Shown here in pieces: positions 1 through 8,556 of a DNA stretch of 64,000 nt. The notes beneath the pieces were generated by a model that saw nothing but the letters and a program-made list of their open reading frames with translations, ran no database searches and was not told the DNA's origin. The position numbers were made by a program, and so were the translations under genes. Every line of letters starts with the position of its first letter. Positions within the stretch are counted from its first letter, which is position 1. This DNA is from Bog-113 sp963752695 (GTDB taxonomy: Bacteria; Acidobacteriota; Terriglobia; Bryobacterales; Bryobacteraceae), in assembly GCA_963752695.1 (NCBI GenBank), contig CAVVZB010000002.1, positions 1,116,001-1,180,000 on the forward strand, written 5' to 3'.

Positions 1-2
1 CA

Positions 3-887
3 CACGATCTGATCCCGGTTTTGCGAGAAGCGCCCGCTTCCAGCATTTTCTGGTCGTATGCGTTCGGTGTACTCTGGGGCGTCGGTGGGCTCACGTTCGG
101 ACTGACCATGCGGTATCTCGGAATGAGTCTGGGAATGGCGGTGGTGCTTGGCTTCTGCGCGGCCTTTGGAACGCTGATGCCACCGTTGGTGAGTGGCGAC
201 TTTGCCCGGACCGTGCTCGGAACTCAGTCGGGACGCGTGATCCTGCTCGGTATCGCGGTGTGCCTCTGCGGCATCGCCGTCGCGGGCTTGGCCGGTGTGA
301 GCAAGGAACGCGAAATGTCACAAGAGCAGAAGCGCGCTTCCATTAAAGAGTTCGACCTCCGTAAGGGCTTGCTGGTAGCCACCTTCTCCGGCGTGATGAG
401 CGCCTGTTTCGCTTATGGTTTAGCGGCGGGCGATCCGATCAAAGCGCTGACCCTGCGGCATGGGACCGCTACCCTGTGGCAGGGTTTGCCAGTTCTGGTT
501 GTCGTGCTTGCGGGCGGACTCACCACCAACGTTATCTGGTGCGCCATTTTGAACACGCGCAACGGCACCGGGCCTCAGTACTTCCGCGCGCCCGGCGCTC
601 CTATGCTTCGCAACTATTTGCTCTGCGCACTGGCCGGAACTACCTGGTATTTCCAGTTCTTTTTCTACACGATGGGCGAGACGCAGATGGGCCGCTATAA
701 ATTCTCCAGTTGGACCCTTCACATGGCCAGCATCATTATTTTCAGCACCCTCTGGGGCATTGCGCTACACGAGTGGCGAGGCGCCGGCCGCCAGACCCAG
801 CGGCTGGTTGCGTTAAGCCTGCTGGTGCTTGTGAGCTCAACGCTGATTGTGGGATACGGCAACTACCTCGGAACGGTGGCGCACTGA
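3..887 (+). CDS. rhaT: L-rhamnose/H+ symporter RhaT-like, 5' end cut by window edge
   Basis: Membrane sugar:proton symporter of the RhaT family, which imports L-rhamnose. The frame is open to the left edge, so the true start lies outside; the TTG at 21 is only the first possible start codon inside. About 295 codons are present against about 344 in E. coli RhaT, so roughly the first 50 residues are missing. Family landmarks visible are GLTMRYLGMSLG near the visible N-terminus, the FDLRKGLL segment after a charged cytoplasmic loop, and WYFQFFFYTMGE followed by SSWTLHMA near the end. About eight hydrophobic segments remain. Sixty bases separate it from the sugar-acid dehydratase gene, which fits a sugar-use context. 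The family call is firm; rhamnose as the substrate is inferred from homology. Confidence 0.88.
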   Translation, partial: HDLIPVLREAPASSIFWSYAFGVLWGVGGLTFGLTMRYLGMSLGMAVVLGFCAAFGTLMPPLVSGDFARTVLGTQSGRVILLGIAVCLCGIAVAGLAGVSKEREMSQEQKRASIKEFDLRKGLLVATFSGVMSACFAYGLAAGDPIKALTLRHGTATLWQGLPVLVVVLAGGLTTNVIWCAILNTRNGTGPQYFRAPGAPMLRNYLLCALAGTTWYFQFFFYTMGETQMGRYKFSSWTLHMASIIIFSTLWGIALHEWRGAGRQTQRLVALSLLVLVSSTLIVGYGNYLGTVAH

Positions 888-947
888 TTCCCACAGCCTG
901 GCGCGGGCCGTTCCCAAACCCCTACTCGTACAATTGTTGTTAGAGCG

Positions 948-2927
948 ATGACGCCGTTTACTCAGCTTGTTGAAGCCTCCGATCCCTCGATCTTTGAGGT
1001 GCACACTCGAGCGGCGGGACCGCAAGGCAAGCTTCCGATCACTCCGGAGATGTTACTGTCCAGCCCGTCTGGAAACCTGTTCGGCTGGAGCCAGAACGCG
1101 GGAATGGGTTGGAATCCCGCCAAACTCGGCGGTAAGGAAATTCTGATCCTCAGTACGCACGGAGGGATTCGGAAGCCCGATGGAACTCCGATCGCTCTGG
1201 GCTATCACACGGGCCATTGGGAGGTCGGGCTACTTATGCAAGCCGCGGCCGAGGAACTGGCTGCAAATCAAGCAATCCCTTTCGCGGCCTACTGCACTGA
1301 CCCTTGCGACGGCCGTACCCAGGGAACGACGGGAATGTTCGACAGCCTGCCTTACCGCAACGACGCGGCTCAGGTGTTCCGGCGGCTGATCCGATCCTTA
1401 CCCACGCGGCATGGCGTGATCGGAGTGGCTACTTGCGATAAGGGCTTGCCCGCGATGATGATGGCTCTGGCCGGATCGCGTGATTTGCCTTGTATTTTGG
1501 TGCCCGGCGGCGTCACGTTGATGCCGGAAACGGGAGAAGATGCCGGGCGCGTGCAATCGGTTGGGGCTCGTTTCGCTCATGGCGAAATGACGCTTGACGA
1601 TGCGGCGGAAGCGCTTTGCCACGCCTGCGCGAGCCCCGGCGGCGGATGCCAGTTTCTAGGTACGGCTGCCACATCCCAGGTGGTGGCTGAGGCTTTTGGC
1701 ATGACGCTTCCCCATTCGGCGCTGGCTCCGTCGGGCCATCCGATCTGGCTCGATGCGGCGCGGCGATCCGCTCTGGCCGTGCTCGCGATGGAGACCCGCG
1801 CCATCGCCATGCGCGACATCCTGACCCCACACGCAATACACAATGCCATGGCGGTACACGCGGCCTTCGGCGGTTCCACCAATCTAATCATGCATCTTCC
1901 CGCCGTGGCGCACGCAGCGGGATTGAAGCGCCCGGAAGCCCACGATTGGATTCGGGTGAATCGGCAAGTTCCGCGCCTGGTAGACGCGCTGCCGAATGGT
2001 CCGGTTGGCCATCCAACGGTGCAAGTCTTTGAAGCTGGCGCTGTGCCTGAGGTCATGCTGCACCTGCGCGCGCTTGGATTGCTGGAGTTGGATGCCCTGA
2101 CCGTTTCCGGCGAACGCCTGGGCGTGGTGCTCGATTGGTGGGAGCAGTCCGAACGCCGTCAGGTTCTGCGCCAAAGCCTGCGCGATCGCGATCGCATCGA
2201 CCCCGATCACGTCATCATGAGCCCGGACGCGGCACGCGCGCGCGGTCTCACGGCTACAGTCACTTTTCCGCACGGGAATCTCGCACCGGGCGGCTCGGTC
2301 ATCAAGAGCACTTCCATTGACCCGAGCGTGGTCGATGAAGACGGCATTTATCGGAAGCGTGGACCGGCGCGCGTCTTTACGACCGAAAAGGCAGTCATCG
2401 CGGCCTTGAAGGGTCACGGTCCCGACGCTATCCGCGCCGGAGATATTGTCGTTCTGATGTGCCGTGGGCCAATGGGCTCCGGCATGGAAGAGATTTACCA
2501 GATTACGTCCGCGCTGAAGCACCTGAGCTTCGGCAAACAGGTAGCCGTGCTCACCGACGCGCGTTTCAGCGGCGTTTCCACCGGAGCTTGCATCGGCCAC
2601 ATCACCCCGGAGGCGCTAGCGGGCGGACCGCTCGGCAAAGTGCTCGAAGGGGACATGATTGAAATCGTGATCGATCGGAACAATCTGGAAGGAGAGGTGA
2701 ACCTGGTCGGCGAAGGCGGCAGCTATCTCGGCATCCGAGAAGGCACGGAACTGCTGGCCAGACGCGCGCTGCGACCGGATCTGGCTCACGACCCCCGGCT
2801 TCCTGACGACACGCGTCTTTGGGCGGCACTGCAGAACGCAAGCGGCGGCACCTGGGGCGGCTGCGTGTTCGATGCCGATTCGATCATCGCTGCTCTTGGT
2901 CCGGGTCTCTCCGGCGTGACTCCGTGA
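948..2927 (+). CDS. YjhG/YagF-type sugar-acid dehydratase (D-xylonate dehydratase family, IlvD/Edd)
   Basis: A 659-residue Fe-S dehydratase of the IlvD/Edd superfamily, YjhG/YagF branch. E. coli members convert D-xylonate to 2-keto-3-deoxy-D-xylonate. It is collinear with YagF end to end: AAGPQGKLP at the N-terminus, SDP/TDPCDGR-type and GVATCDKGLPA cysteine segments, SPGGGCQFLGTA, HAAFGGSTNL, and TDARFSGVSTGACIGH near the C-terminus. The length matches the roughly 655-residue family. The three conserved cysteines that would ligate the cluster (in DPCDG, TCDKG and GGCQF) are present. Its stop overlaps the GTG start of the next gene by 4 bases, so it heads the chain leading to panB and panC. 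The branch is clear; the true substrate in this operon is uncertain (see findings). Confidence 0.9.
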   Translation: MTPFTQLVEASDPSIFEVHTRAAGPQGKLPITPEMLLSSPSGNLFGWSQNAGMGWNPAKLGGKEILILSTHGGIRKPDGTPIALGYHTGHWEVGLLMQAAAEELAANQAIPFAAYCTDPCDGRTQGTTGMFDSLPYRNDAAQVFRRLIRSLPTRHGVIGVATCDKGLPAMMMALAGSRDLPCILVPGGVTLMPETGEDAGRVQSVGARFAHGEMTLDDAAEALCHACASPGGGCQFLGTAATSQVVAEAFGMTLPHSALAPSGHPIWLDAARRSALAVLAMETRAIAMRDILTPHAIHNAMAVHAAFGGSTNLIMHLPAVAHAAGLKRPEAHDWIRVNRQVPRLVDALPNGPVGHPTVQVFEAGAVPEVMLHLRALGLLELDALTVSGERLGVVLDWWEQSERRQVLRQSLRDRDRIDPDHVIMSPDAARARGLTATVTFPHGNLAPGGSVIKSTSIDPSVVDEDGIYRKRGPARVFTTEKAVIAALKGHGPDAIRAGDIVVLMCRGPMGSGMEEIYQITSALKHLSFGKQVAVLTDARFSGVSTGACIGHITPEALAGGPLGKVLEGDMIEIVIDRNNLEGEVNLVGEGGSYLGIREGTELLARRALRPDLAHDPRLPDDTRLWAALQNASGGTWGGCVFDADSIIAALGPGLSGVTP

Positions 2928-3766
2928 TCACCGGAATTGCCGGGTCTGGACGGCTGGCTCAAGCGCTGGGACGCTGCCTAGTAGAAGCGGGTTCGCCTAT
3001 CGACGCGATCGCTAGCCGGTCATTCCCGCACGCGCAAGCGGCCGCGAGCTTCATCGGGGGCAATTGCCGCCCGGTGGAATTGCGCGAGTTGGACTGCGAT
3101 CGCGTGCTGATTGCCGTCTCCGACCGGGCTATCGTGGAAGTAGCGGGAGATCTCTCCGGCTGCTCGACCCTGCTTCACACCTGCGGCGCGCACGGAGCGG
3201 AATTATTGAACGAGCAGCGAGCGAAAGGAATCAGTTGCGGCTCACTGCATCCATTCCAGACCATAGCCAGCGCGGAATCCGGTTATCGCGTACTCCCCGG
3301 TAGCGCCTTCGCCATCGACGGCGACCCATCGGCGGTGGAATGGGCCGAAGAGATTGTTCAGAGCCTGAACGGTTCGATTCTTCGCATCCCGCCGGCGTCT
3401 CGCGCTATCTATCACGCAGCGGCGGCCATGGCCAGCAATCACCTCATCGCCATTCTGGGCGCCTCCGAACAGCTGTTGGAATTGGCTGGGGTGCCCGCGC
3501 GGGAGAGTCTTCATGCGGTCGGGTCGATCTCCGGAGCTTCGCTGGCAAATGCGCTTCAAATTGGTCCACCCGCCGCTCTCACCGGGCCGGTTCAACGTGG
3601 AGACGCCAGCACGGTTAGCCGCCATTTGGAGGCTCTTGGCGCAGCGCAGGTTTCTGTCCGGAACCTCTATCGCGCCGCCAGTGTTCAGGCGCTCGCGATG
3701 GCGGAACGTCGTGGACTTGACCGCGCATCTTCTGCCTCTCTGCACGCCCTCTTAGATTCGAAATGA
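2924..3766 (+). CDS. Rossmann-like plus DUF2520 protein, candidate alternative ketopantoate reductase
   Basis: A 280-residue NAD(P)-binding protein. It begins with the dinucleotide loop ITGIAGSGRLAQALG, then a beta-alpha Rossmann half (VLIAVSDRAIVEV), and then an all-helical C-terminal half typical of DUF2520 (SLHPFQTI, AIYHAAAAMASNHLI, ALTGPVQRGDA). This is the 6-phosphogluconate/ketopantoate reductase-like fold with short-chain substrates. The GTG at 2924 is chosen because it overlaps the upstream stop as GTGA; the frame is open further 5' but that stretch is antisense-like and lacks homology. The end overlaps panB as ATGA. DUF2520 proteins often sit beside panB/panC, and no panE is seen here, so NADPH-dependent reduction of ketopantoate is a reasonable inference, not shown. 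Confidence 0.8.
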   Translation: MITGIAGSGRLAQALGRCLVEAGSPIDAIASRSFPHAQAAASFIGGNCRPVELRELDCDRVLIAVSDRAIVEVAGDLSGCSTLLHTCGAHGAELLNEQRAKGISCGSLHPFQTIASAESGYRVLPGSAFAIDGDPSAVEWAEEIVQSLNGSILRIPPASRAIYHAAAAMASNHLIAILGASEQLLELAGVPARESLHAVGSISGASLANALQIGPPAALTGPVQRGDASTVSRHLEALGAAQVSVRNLYRAASVQALAMAERRGLDRASSASLHALLDSK

Positions 3767-4575
3767 CGACCGAACGTTTGAAACCCGTGCGCATCACCAC
3801 CCTGCAGGAACGCAAAAAACGTGGCGAGAAAATTGTCATGTTGACTGCGTATGACGCGACCATGGCGACGCTGCTTGACCGCGCGGGTATCGACGTCCTG
3901 CTGGTGGGCGATTCGCTCGGCATGGTGATCATGGGTCAGGAAACAACCATTCCCGTCACCATGGACATCATGGTTCACCATACCCGCGCGGTGGTGCGCG
4001 GCACGCGACGCGCCCTGGTGGTGGCCGATCTTCCTTTTCTTTCCTGGCAGGTGAGCGAGGATGACGCGATTCGTAACGCGGGCCGGCTGGTTCAGGAAGG
4101 CGGAGCCGCGGCGGTCAAGCTAGAGGGCGGCTATCATCCCGAAGTCATTCGACGGCTAGTGCATTCCGGGATTCCAGTAATGGGGCACGTCGGATTGGTC
4201 CCGCAATCGGTGAATCAGTTGGGCGGTTATGGCCTGCAGGGGCGCGATGAAGCCGGTGCCGAGCGGCTCATGGAAGAAGCCCGAGTAATCGCGGAGGCCG
4301 GCGCTTTTGCGATCGTGCTGGAATGCATTCCGCCGGCTCTGGCGGAGGCGATCACGGCCGACCTGCGGATTCCCACTATCGGCATCGGGGCCGGTCCCGC
4401 TTGTGACGGTCAGGTCCTGGTCAGCTATGACGCCATGGGCTTGTTTACCGGGACGATTCCTTCCTTCGTGAAGCAGTATGCACAATTGGGAGACACAATG
4501 ACGGCTGCCGCCCGCGAGTACTTGGAAGACGTTCGCGCCGGCCGCTTTCCAACGGCATCTCCGAAACAGTCTTAA
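3763..4575 (+). CDS. panB: 3-methyl-2-oxobutanoate hydroxymethyltransferase
   Basis: Cytoplasmic first enzyme of pantothenate synthesis: transfers a hydroxymethyl group from 5,10-methylene-tetrahydrofolate to alpha-ketoisovalerate, giving ketopantoate. The 270-residue length is normal. Conserved TIM-barrel segments are all present: LTAYDAT near residue 28, LLVGDSLGMV (Mg-binding Asp), AVKLEGG, MGHVGLVPQS, the catalytic-Glu segment VLECIP, and IGIGAGPACDGQ. The ATG overlaps the previous stop by 4 bases and the stop shares one base with panC, indicating translational coupling. Confidence 0.96.
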   Translation: MTTERLKPVRITTLQERKKRGEKIVMLTAYDATMATLLDRAGIDVLLVGDSLGMVIMGQETTIPVTMDIMVHHTRAVVRGTRRALVVADLPFLSWQVSEDDAIRNAGRLVQEGGAAAVKLEGGYHPEVIRRLVHSGIPVMGHVGLVPQSVNQLGGYGLQGRDEAGAERLMEEARVIAEAGAFAIVLECIPPALAEAITADLRIPTIGIGAGPACDGQVLVSYDAMGLFTGTIPSFVKQYAQLGDTMTAAAREYLEDVRAGRFPTASPKQS

Positions 4576-5411
4576 TGCTTCCTGTTTTCGACACCATTTC
4601 TTCTTTGCGAGCCGCTTTGGCCGGTAAACCCGGTATCGGATTGGTGCCCACGATGGGCGCGCTTCACGCCGGGCACGCGCGACTCATTGAAAGGGCGCGC
4701 GAGCGATCGGGAACCGTGGTTGTGAGTATCTTCGTCAACCCTATCCAGTTCGACCGCTCCGAGGATTATGCTCGCTACGGGCGATCGTTAGGGGCCGACG
4801 CAGAAATCTGCGCGCGCGCCGGAGCCGATTTCATTTTTGCGCCGTCCGTCGCGGAAATGTACCCCGAGCCAAACCTCACCGCAATTGAGGTCAGCTCCAT
4901 CACCGATCACTTCTGTGGCGCAATGCGGCCCGGACACTTCCGCGGCGTGACTACCGTTGTCGCGAAACTATTCAATATAGCCATGCCGCAGTTGGCGTTC
5001 TTCGGAGAGAAGGACGCGCAGCAGTTGGCCGCAGTAGCGCGCATCGTCCGCGATCTGAATTTTCCGCTGGAGATCGTACCGGTGGAAACGGTGCGCGAGC
5101 CCGATGGACTGGCGATGAGCTCGCGCAACGCACGCCTGGATGCCGGGGAGCGGCAGCGCGCCGTTTGCCTGTACGAGGCTTTGTCCGAAGTGCGAACACG
5201 GATTGCGCGCGGGGAGCGGGAGGCCAATGCCATTCTGCAAGACGCCCGCGTCTATCTGGAGCGCGCCGAAGTGCGGGTCGAGTACTTCGGACTGGCCGAC
5301 CCGTCGACCCTTCTGCCCTTAACCGCGATCACCAGACCGGTTCGCGCATTGGGAGCGATCTGGCTTGGAGAAACACGCCTGATCGATAACGTGTTCTGCC
5401 CGGTGAACTAA
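4575..5411 (+). CDS. panC: Pantothenate synthetase (pantoate--beta-alanine ligase)
   Basis: ATP-dependent condensation of pantoate with beta-alanine, the last step of pantothenate synthesis. The 278-residue protein carries the nucleotidyl-transferase signature PTMGALHAGH near residue 24, VVSIFVNPIQF (pantoate site), FFGEKDAQQL, and the KMSKS-like SSRNARL segment. It is the last gene of the chain; 77 bases follow before motA and hold a promoter of a different type, so motAB is probably a separate transcript. Confidence 0.96.
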   Translation: MLPVFDTISSLRAALAGKPGIGLVPTMGALHAGHARLIERARERSGTVVVSIFVNPIQFDRSEDYARYGRSLGADAEICARAGADFIFAPSVAEMYPEPNLTAIEVSSITDHFCGAMRPGHFRGVTTVVAKLFNIAMPQLAFFGEKDAQQLAAVARIVRDLNFPLEIVPVETVREPDGLAMSSRNARLDAGERQRAVCLYEALSEVRTRIARGEREANAILQDARVYLERAEVRVEYFGLADPSTLLPLTAITRPVRALGAIWLGETRLIDNVFCPVN

Positions 5412-5436
5412 TCACTTCGGCTCCCGTCAGGCACCC

Positions 5437-5464
5437 TCAAGTTTTCACCGATCCCGGCCGATAA
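5437..5464 (+). promoter_or_regulatory. Sigma-28 (FliA)-type promoter of motAB
   Basis: The box GCCGATAA at 5457-5464 matches the enterobacterial FliA -10 consensus at all eight positions. TCAAGTTT at 5437-5444 matches TAAAGTTT at seven of eight, with a 12-base spacer (consensus 11). Transcription would start near 5471, and a purine-rich AAGGAAA lies about ten bases before the motA ATG. Flagellar stator genes are classic sigma-28 targets, so motif and context agree. Confidence 0.72.
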
Positions 5465-5488
5465 GACTCTTAAGGAAACAACTGAGTC

Positions 5489-6361
5489 ATGTTTGCAATC
5501 GTTGGAATGCTGGTCGTGCTGGGGGCCGTGGTCGGGGGCTACCTTATGGAAAAGGGCAACCTGCTGGTCCTGATGCAGCCCGCCGAACTGATCATCATCG
5601 GAGGCGCCGCGCTGGGCACGCTGCTCATTGCAAACCCGATCTCGGTGGTGATGAAGATCGTCAAGAGCGCCATGGCGGTTCTGAGCGGAAGTAAATACTC
5701 CGCCAAATACTATCTGGAGAGCCTACAAATGCTCAACGACATCTTCCAATATGCACGTAAGCAAGGCATGGCGAAACTGGAAGAAGATGTCGAAAAGCCG
5801 GAAGCGAGTCAGCTTTTCGGTAAGTATCCGAAGTTCCTCAAGGACCATCACGCTCTCGATTTTGTTTGCGACACATTACGAACTTCGCTATCCGGTGTGG
5901 TTCCTCCTTTCGAGCTGGATCAGCTGATGGAGACCGAGCTCGAGGTGCATCATCATGAGGCCAGCGTGCCGGTATCGGCACTGTCGACGGTGGCGGACGC
6001 GCTTCCTGGATTGGGCATCGTTGCGGCCGTTTTAGGTGTCGTGATTACGATGGGTGCCATCGGCGGACCCCCGGCGGAAATCGGGCATAAGGTCGCTGCC
6101 GCGCTGGTTGGAACGTTCCTCGGAATCTTGATCTGCTACGGCTTCCTCGGCCCGCTCGCCGGGAACATGACCAAAATCAATGACGCCGAACTGCAGTATT
6201 ACAACTCCTTGCGAGTCGGCCTGTTGGCGTTTGCCAAGGGGATGGCGCCGGCCATTTCGGTCGAGTTCGCGAGGCGTTCCATACCGGCGGATCTGCGCCC
6301 ATCGTTTAAGAACATGGAGCAGGCGTTGAAGGGCGGAGCGGCCGCGGCGGGAGATCACTAA
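5489..6361 (+). CDS. motA: Flagellar motor stator protein MotA
   Basis: Inner-membrane stator subunit that couples ion flow through MotA/MotB to torque on FliG. The protein has 290 residues with four membrane segments: two at the N-terminus (residues about 1-20 and 33-52) and two near 170-190 and 200-220, separated by the long cytoplasmic loop. The segment VADALPGLGIVAAVLGVVIT carries the conserved proline and glycines, and PADLRPSF is the usual tail. The stop codon overlaps motB by one base. No other flagellar gene is visible in the window. Confidence 0.95.
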   Translation: MFAIVGMLVVLGAVVGGYLMEKGNLLVLMQPAELIIIGGAALGTLLIANPISVVMKIVKSAMAVLSGSKYSAKYYLESLQMLNDIFQYARKQGMAKLEEDVEKPEASQLFGKYPKFLKDHHALDFVCDTLRTSLSGVVPPFELDQLMETELEVHHHEASVPVSALSTVADALPGLGIVAAVLGVVITMGAIGGPPAEIGHKVAAALVGTFLGILICYGFLGPLAGNMTKINDAELQYYNSLRVGLLAFAKGMAPAISVEFARRSIPADLRPSFKNMEQALKGGAAAAGDH

Positions 6362-7161
6362 TGGCCGATTCGACAGTTCCGGCCCCCATCTACATCATCA
6401 AGAAAAAGAAGGGCGGACATGGCGGGCACCACGGAGGCGCGTGGAAAGTGGCGTATGCCGACTTCGTCACTGCCATGATGGCGCTGTTCATCGTGTTATG
6501 GCTCTTGAGCAGTACGGCGGAAGTTAAGAAGGCAATCGGCGGTTATTTTCAGGACCCCACCGGCACGGGCAAGCTCCAGGGCAATGCCGCGGCCGGAACG
6601 GGAGAGGCGCTCGAACTGCAGAAGGACGACCTTCACAAAGTGAAAGATCTGCTCCAGCAATCGATTCAACAGATGGTGGAGTTCAAGAAGGCGAAAGAGA
6701 ACATTTTGATGACGGTGACGGGCGAAGGGCTCCGCATCGAGTTACTCGAGAACAAGAAGGGCATGTTCTTCGAGAGCGGAAAAGTGGAGCCGTCGGAGGT
6801 CGGGCGCGAGTTGCTCGTCACCCTCGCGAAAGAACTCGGCACACTACCTAATCGCATCCTCATCGAGGGCCATACCGACGCCAAGCCCTTTAGCACCACG
6901 GGAACGTACAGCAATTGGGAACTCTCGGTGGATCGGGGAAACGCGGCGCGCCGAGTGATGGAAGCGTCCGGCCTGAAGCCGAATCAGGTCATGGAGATTC
7001 GGGGCTTTGCCGATCAAAGCTTACGAACTCCGAAAGATCCCGAAGGCGCTTCGAACCGGCGGATATCCGTGATCGTCAAGTATGTGCAGCCATCCCCATC
7101 AGAGCTGGTGGAAGCTTCACCCGCAGAGCCGACCCCTAAGAAGGACGGCAAGAAAGGCTGA
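6361..7161 (+). CDS. motB: Flagellar motor protein MotB (OmpA-like peptidoglycan-binding)
   Basis: Stator partner of MotA. Its 266 residues start with a basic lysine-rich cytoplasmic tail, then one membrane helix (about 29-50) containing WKVAYADFVTAMMALF, where the Asp is the ion-binding residue. A periplasmic linker with a plug-like amphipathic stretch follows. The C-terminal OmpA-type domain contains ILIEGHTDAKP and NRRISVIV, the peptidoglycan-binding signature. The end lies 3 bases from a convergent gene. Confidence 0.95.
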   Translation: MADSTVPAPIYIIKKKKGGHGGHHGGAWKVAYADFVTAMMALFIVLWLLSSTAEVKKAIGGYFQDPTGTGKLQGNAAAGTGEALELQKDDLHKVKDLLQQSIQQMVEFKKAKENILMTVTGEGLRIELLENKKGMFFESGKVEPSEVGRELLVTLAKELGTLPNRILIEGHTDAKPFSTTGTYSNWELSVDRGNAARRVMEASGLKPNQVMEIRGFADQSLRTPKDPEGASNRRISVIVKYVQPSPSELVEASPAEPTPKKDGKKG

Positions 7162-7164
7162 AGC

Positions 7165-8478
7165 TTATGCAAGCCAGCCGCGAGGTTCCGTCCAGCGGCC
7201 GCGCGTGAAGTCTGGGAACTTCTGAGGCGCTCCGCTTGCGCTTACCGACAACCGGCTCAGCGGTCCGGCCGCGCTCCAGGCCGCCGCGTCGTATACATCC
7301 ATGTCGGGAGGCAACCCCTTCCGCATGCATTCCACCAGGCGGAACAGCATGACGTAATCCATGCCGCCGTGGCCGCCCAGTTTACGAGCCAACTCTCCGG
7401 TCGTTTTCCAGAGCGGATGCTCGTACTTCGCTTTCAATGCATCGCTAACCGGGACAAACTGTTCATCGCCCGGCTGACCGTCCAGGTAAATCCGCGAAGG
7501 ATACCCCCGGAAAACCCCTTTGGTTCCGGAGATCAGGTTGATGCGGTCATAAGGACGCGCATTAACGACATCGTGCTGCAACAGAATCGTGCGGCCGAGC
7601 GTGGTGCGGATGACGGAAGTATTCATGTCCCCTTCGACATAGATTTCCTTGCGCTTGGGGTCGTCGGCCGGGAAGTGCGCATCGCGATACTGTTCCAATC
7701 CTCGCTGCAGTGAACTGACCGAAACCAGGTAATCGAAGCGATCCCCGCGGTTGACTTTCATGTAGTTCGCGACCGGACCCAGCCCGTGGCTCGGATAGAT
7801 GTTGCCGTTCATCTTCGTATGCGGAATACGCCGCCAAAGTCCCTCGCCGCGACTGCTCAGCAACTCTTCGCGCAGATCGTGAATGTATGCCGCCTCGCCG
7901 TGAACCAGGTCGCCCAGCAGCCCGTCCCGGATCATGTTCAACACCAGCAATTCGTCATAGCCGTAACAACAGTTCTCCATTATCAGGCAGTGCCGTCGCA
8001 TTTTTTCGGAGGTATCCACGATGGCCCAGCAATCCTCGATTGTGGTCGCCGCGGGCACTTCGATTCCGGTATGTTTACCAGCTTGCATGGCCGCGAGAGC
8101 CATCGGAACGTGCCAATCCCAAGGCGTCGCGATGTAGATGAAGTCGAGGTCATCGCGCTTTACCAGATTCTCGAAGTCGTGCGGACCGCTCGCGTACACA
8201 GCAGGGGCTTTTCCGCTTGCTTTCTCGACGAAGCCCTGGGCCGTGACCGCCGCGTCCTTATTGACGTCGCAGATGGCTACGATAGCTGCGTCGGGAAGCG
8301 CGATCATCTCGCGCATCATGCTCGTGCCGCGCCCACCCGCACCGATCACGCCGAAGCGCACCCGATTTGTGGGGGCGAAGGGGACGCCGATCATCGAGGT
8401 CGCGCCTGGAGCCGCAGAGCCGCGGAACGCCACCGTACCGGCTAGCGCCGCGCATTGCAATAGTTCGCGTCTGGTCAT
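7165..8478 (-). CDS. Tat-exported Gfo/Idh/MocA family oxidoreductase
   Basis: Probable NAD(P)-dependent sugar oxidoreductase with export signal, 437 residues. The N-terminus MTRRELLQCAALAG is a twin-arginine signal of the kind common on secreted Gfo/Idh proteins of Acidobacteriota and Planctomycetes. The Rossmann loop FGVIGAGGRGTSMM follows near residue 42, then VAICDVNKD, the dinucleotide-site segment YIATPWDWH, and GKHTGIEVPAATT in place of the usual EKP signature. The EKP lysine is replaced by Val-Pro, so catalysis may differ. Convergent with motB; divergent from ileS with 78 bases between. The substrate is unknown. Confidence 0.85.
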   Translation of the reverse strand: MTRRELLQCAALAGTVAFRGSAAPGATSMIGVPFAPTNRVRFGVIGAGGRGTSMMREMIALPDAAIVAICDVNKDAAVTAQGFVEKASGKAPAVYASGPHDFENLVKRDDLDFIYIATPWDWHVPMALAAMQAGKHTGIEVPAATTIEDCWAIVDTSEKMRRHCLIMENCCYGYDELLVLNMIRDGLLGDLVHGEAAYIHDLREELLSSRGEGLWRRIPHTKMNGNIYPSHGLGPVANYMKVNRGDRFDYLVSVSSLQRGLEQYRDAHFPADDPKRKEIYVEGDMNTSVIRTTLGRTILLQHDVVNARPYDRINLISGTKGVFRGYPSRIYLDGQPGDEQFVPVSDALKAKYEHPLWKTTGELARKLGGHGGMDYVMLFRLVECMRKGLPPDMDVYDAAAWSAAGPLSRLSVSASGAPQKFPDFTRGRWTEPRGWLA

Positions 8479-8527
8479 AATCAGCGATCCTCCTGAAACT
8501 GCCGGCCCGCAAAGACGATTGCCTCAG

Positions 8528-8533
8528 TATAAT
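8528..8533 (+). promoter_or_regulatory. Possible -10 box upstream of ileS
   Basis: A perfect TATAAT lies in the 78-base divergent gap, 24 bases before the ileS ATG. No convincing -35 hexamer is found 16-18 bases upstream, so the call rests on the -10 element alone. Confidence 0.35.
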
Positions 8534-8556
8534 TAAGGATTCACCACAATCCTCTA

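Noticed and set aside
7786..8445. 219-codon plus-strand frame inside the exported Gfo/Idh gene
   Set aside because: Antisense to a gene with clear Rossmann and Tat motifs; His/Arg-rich shadow.
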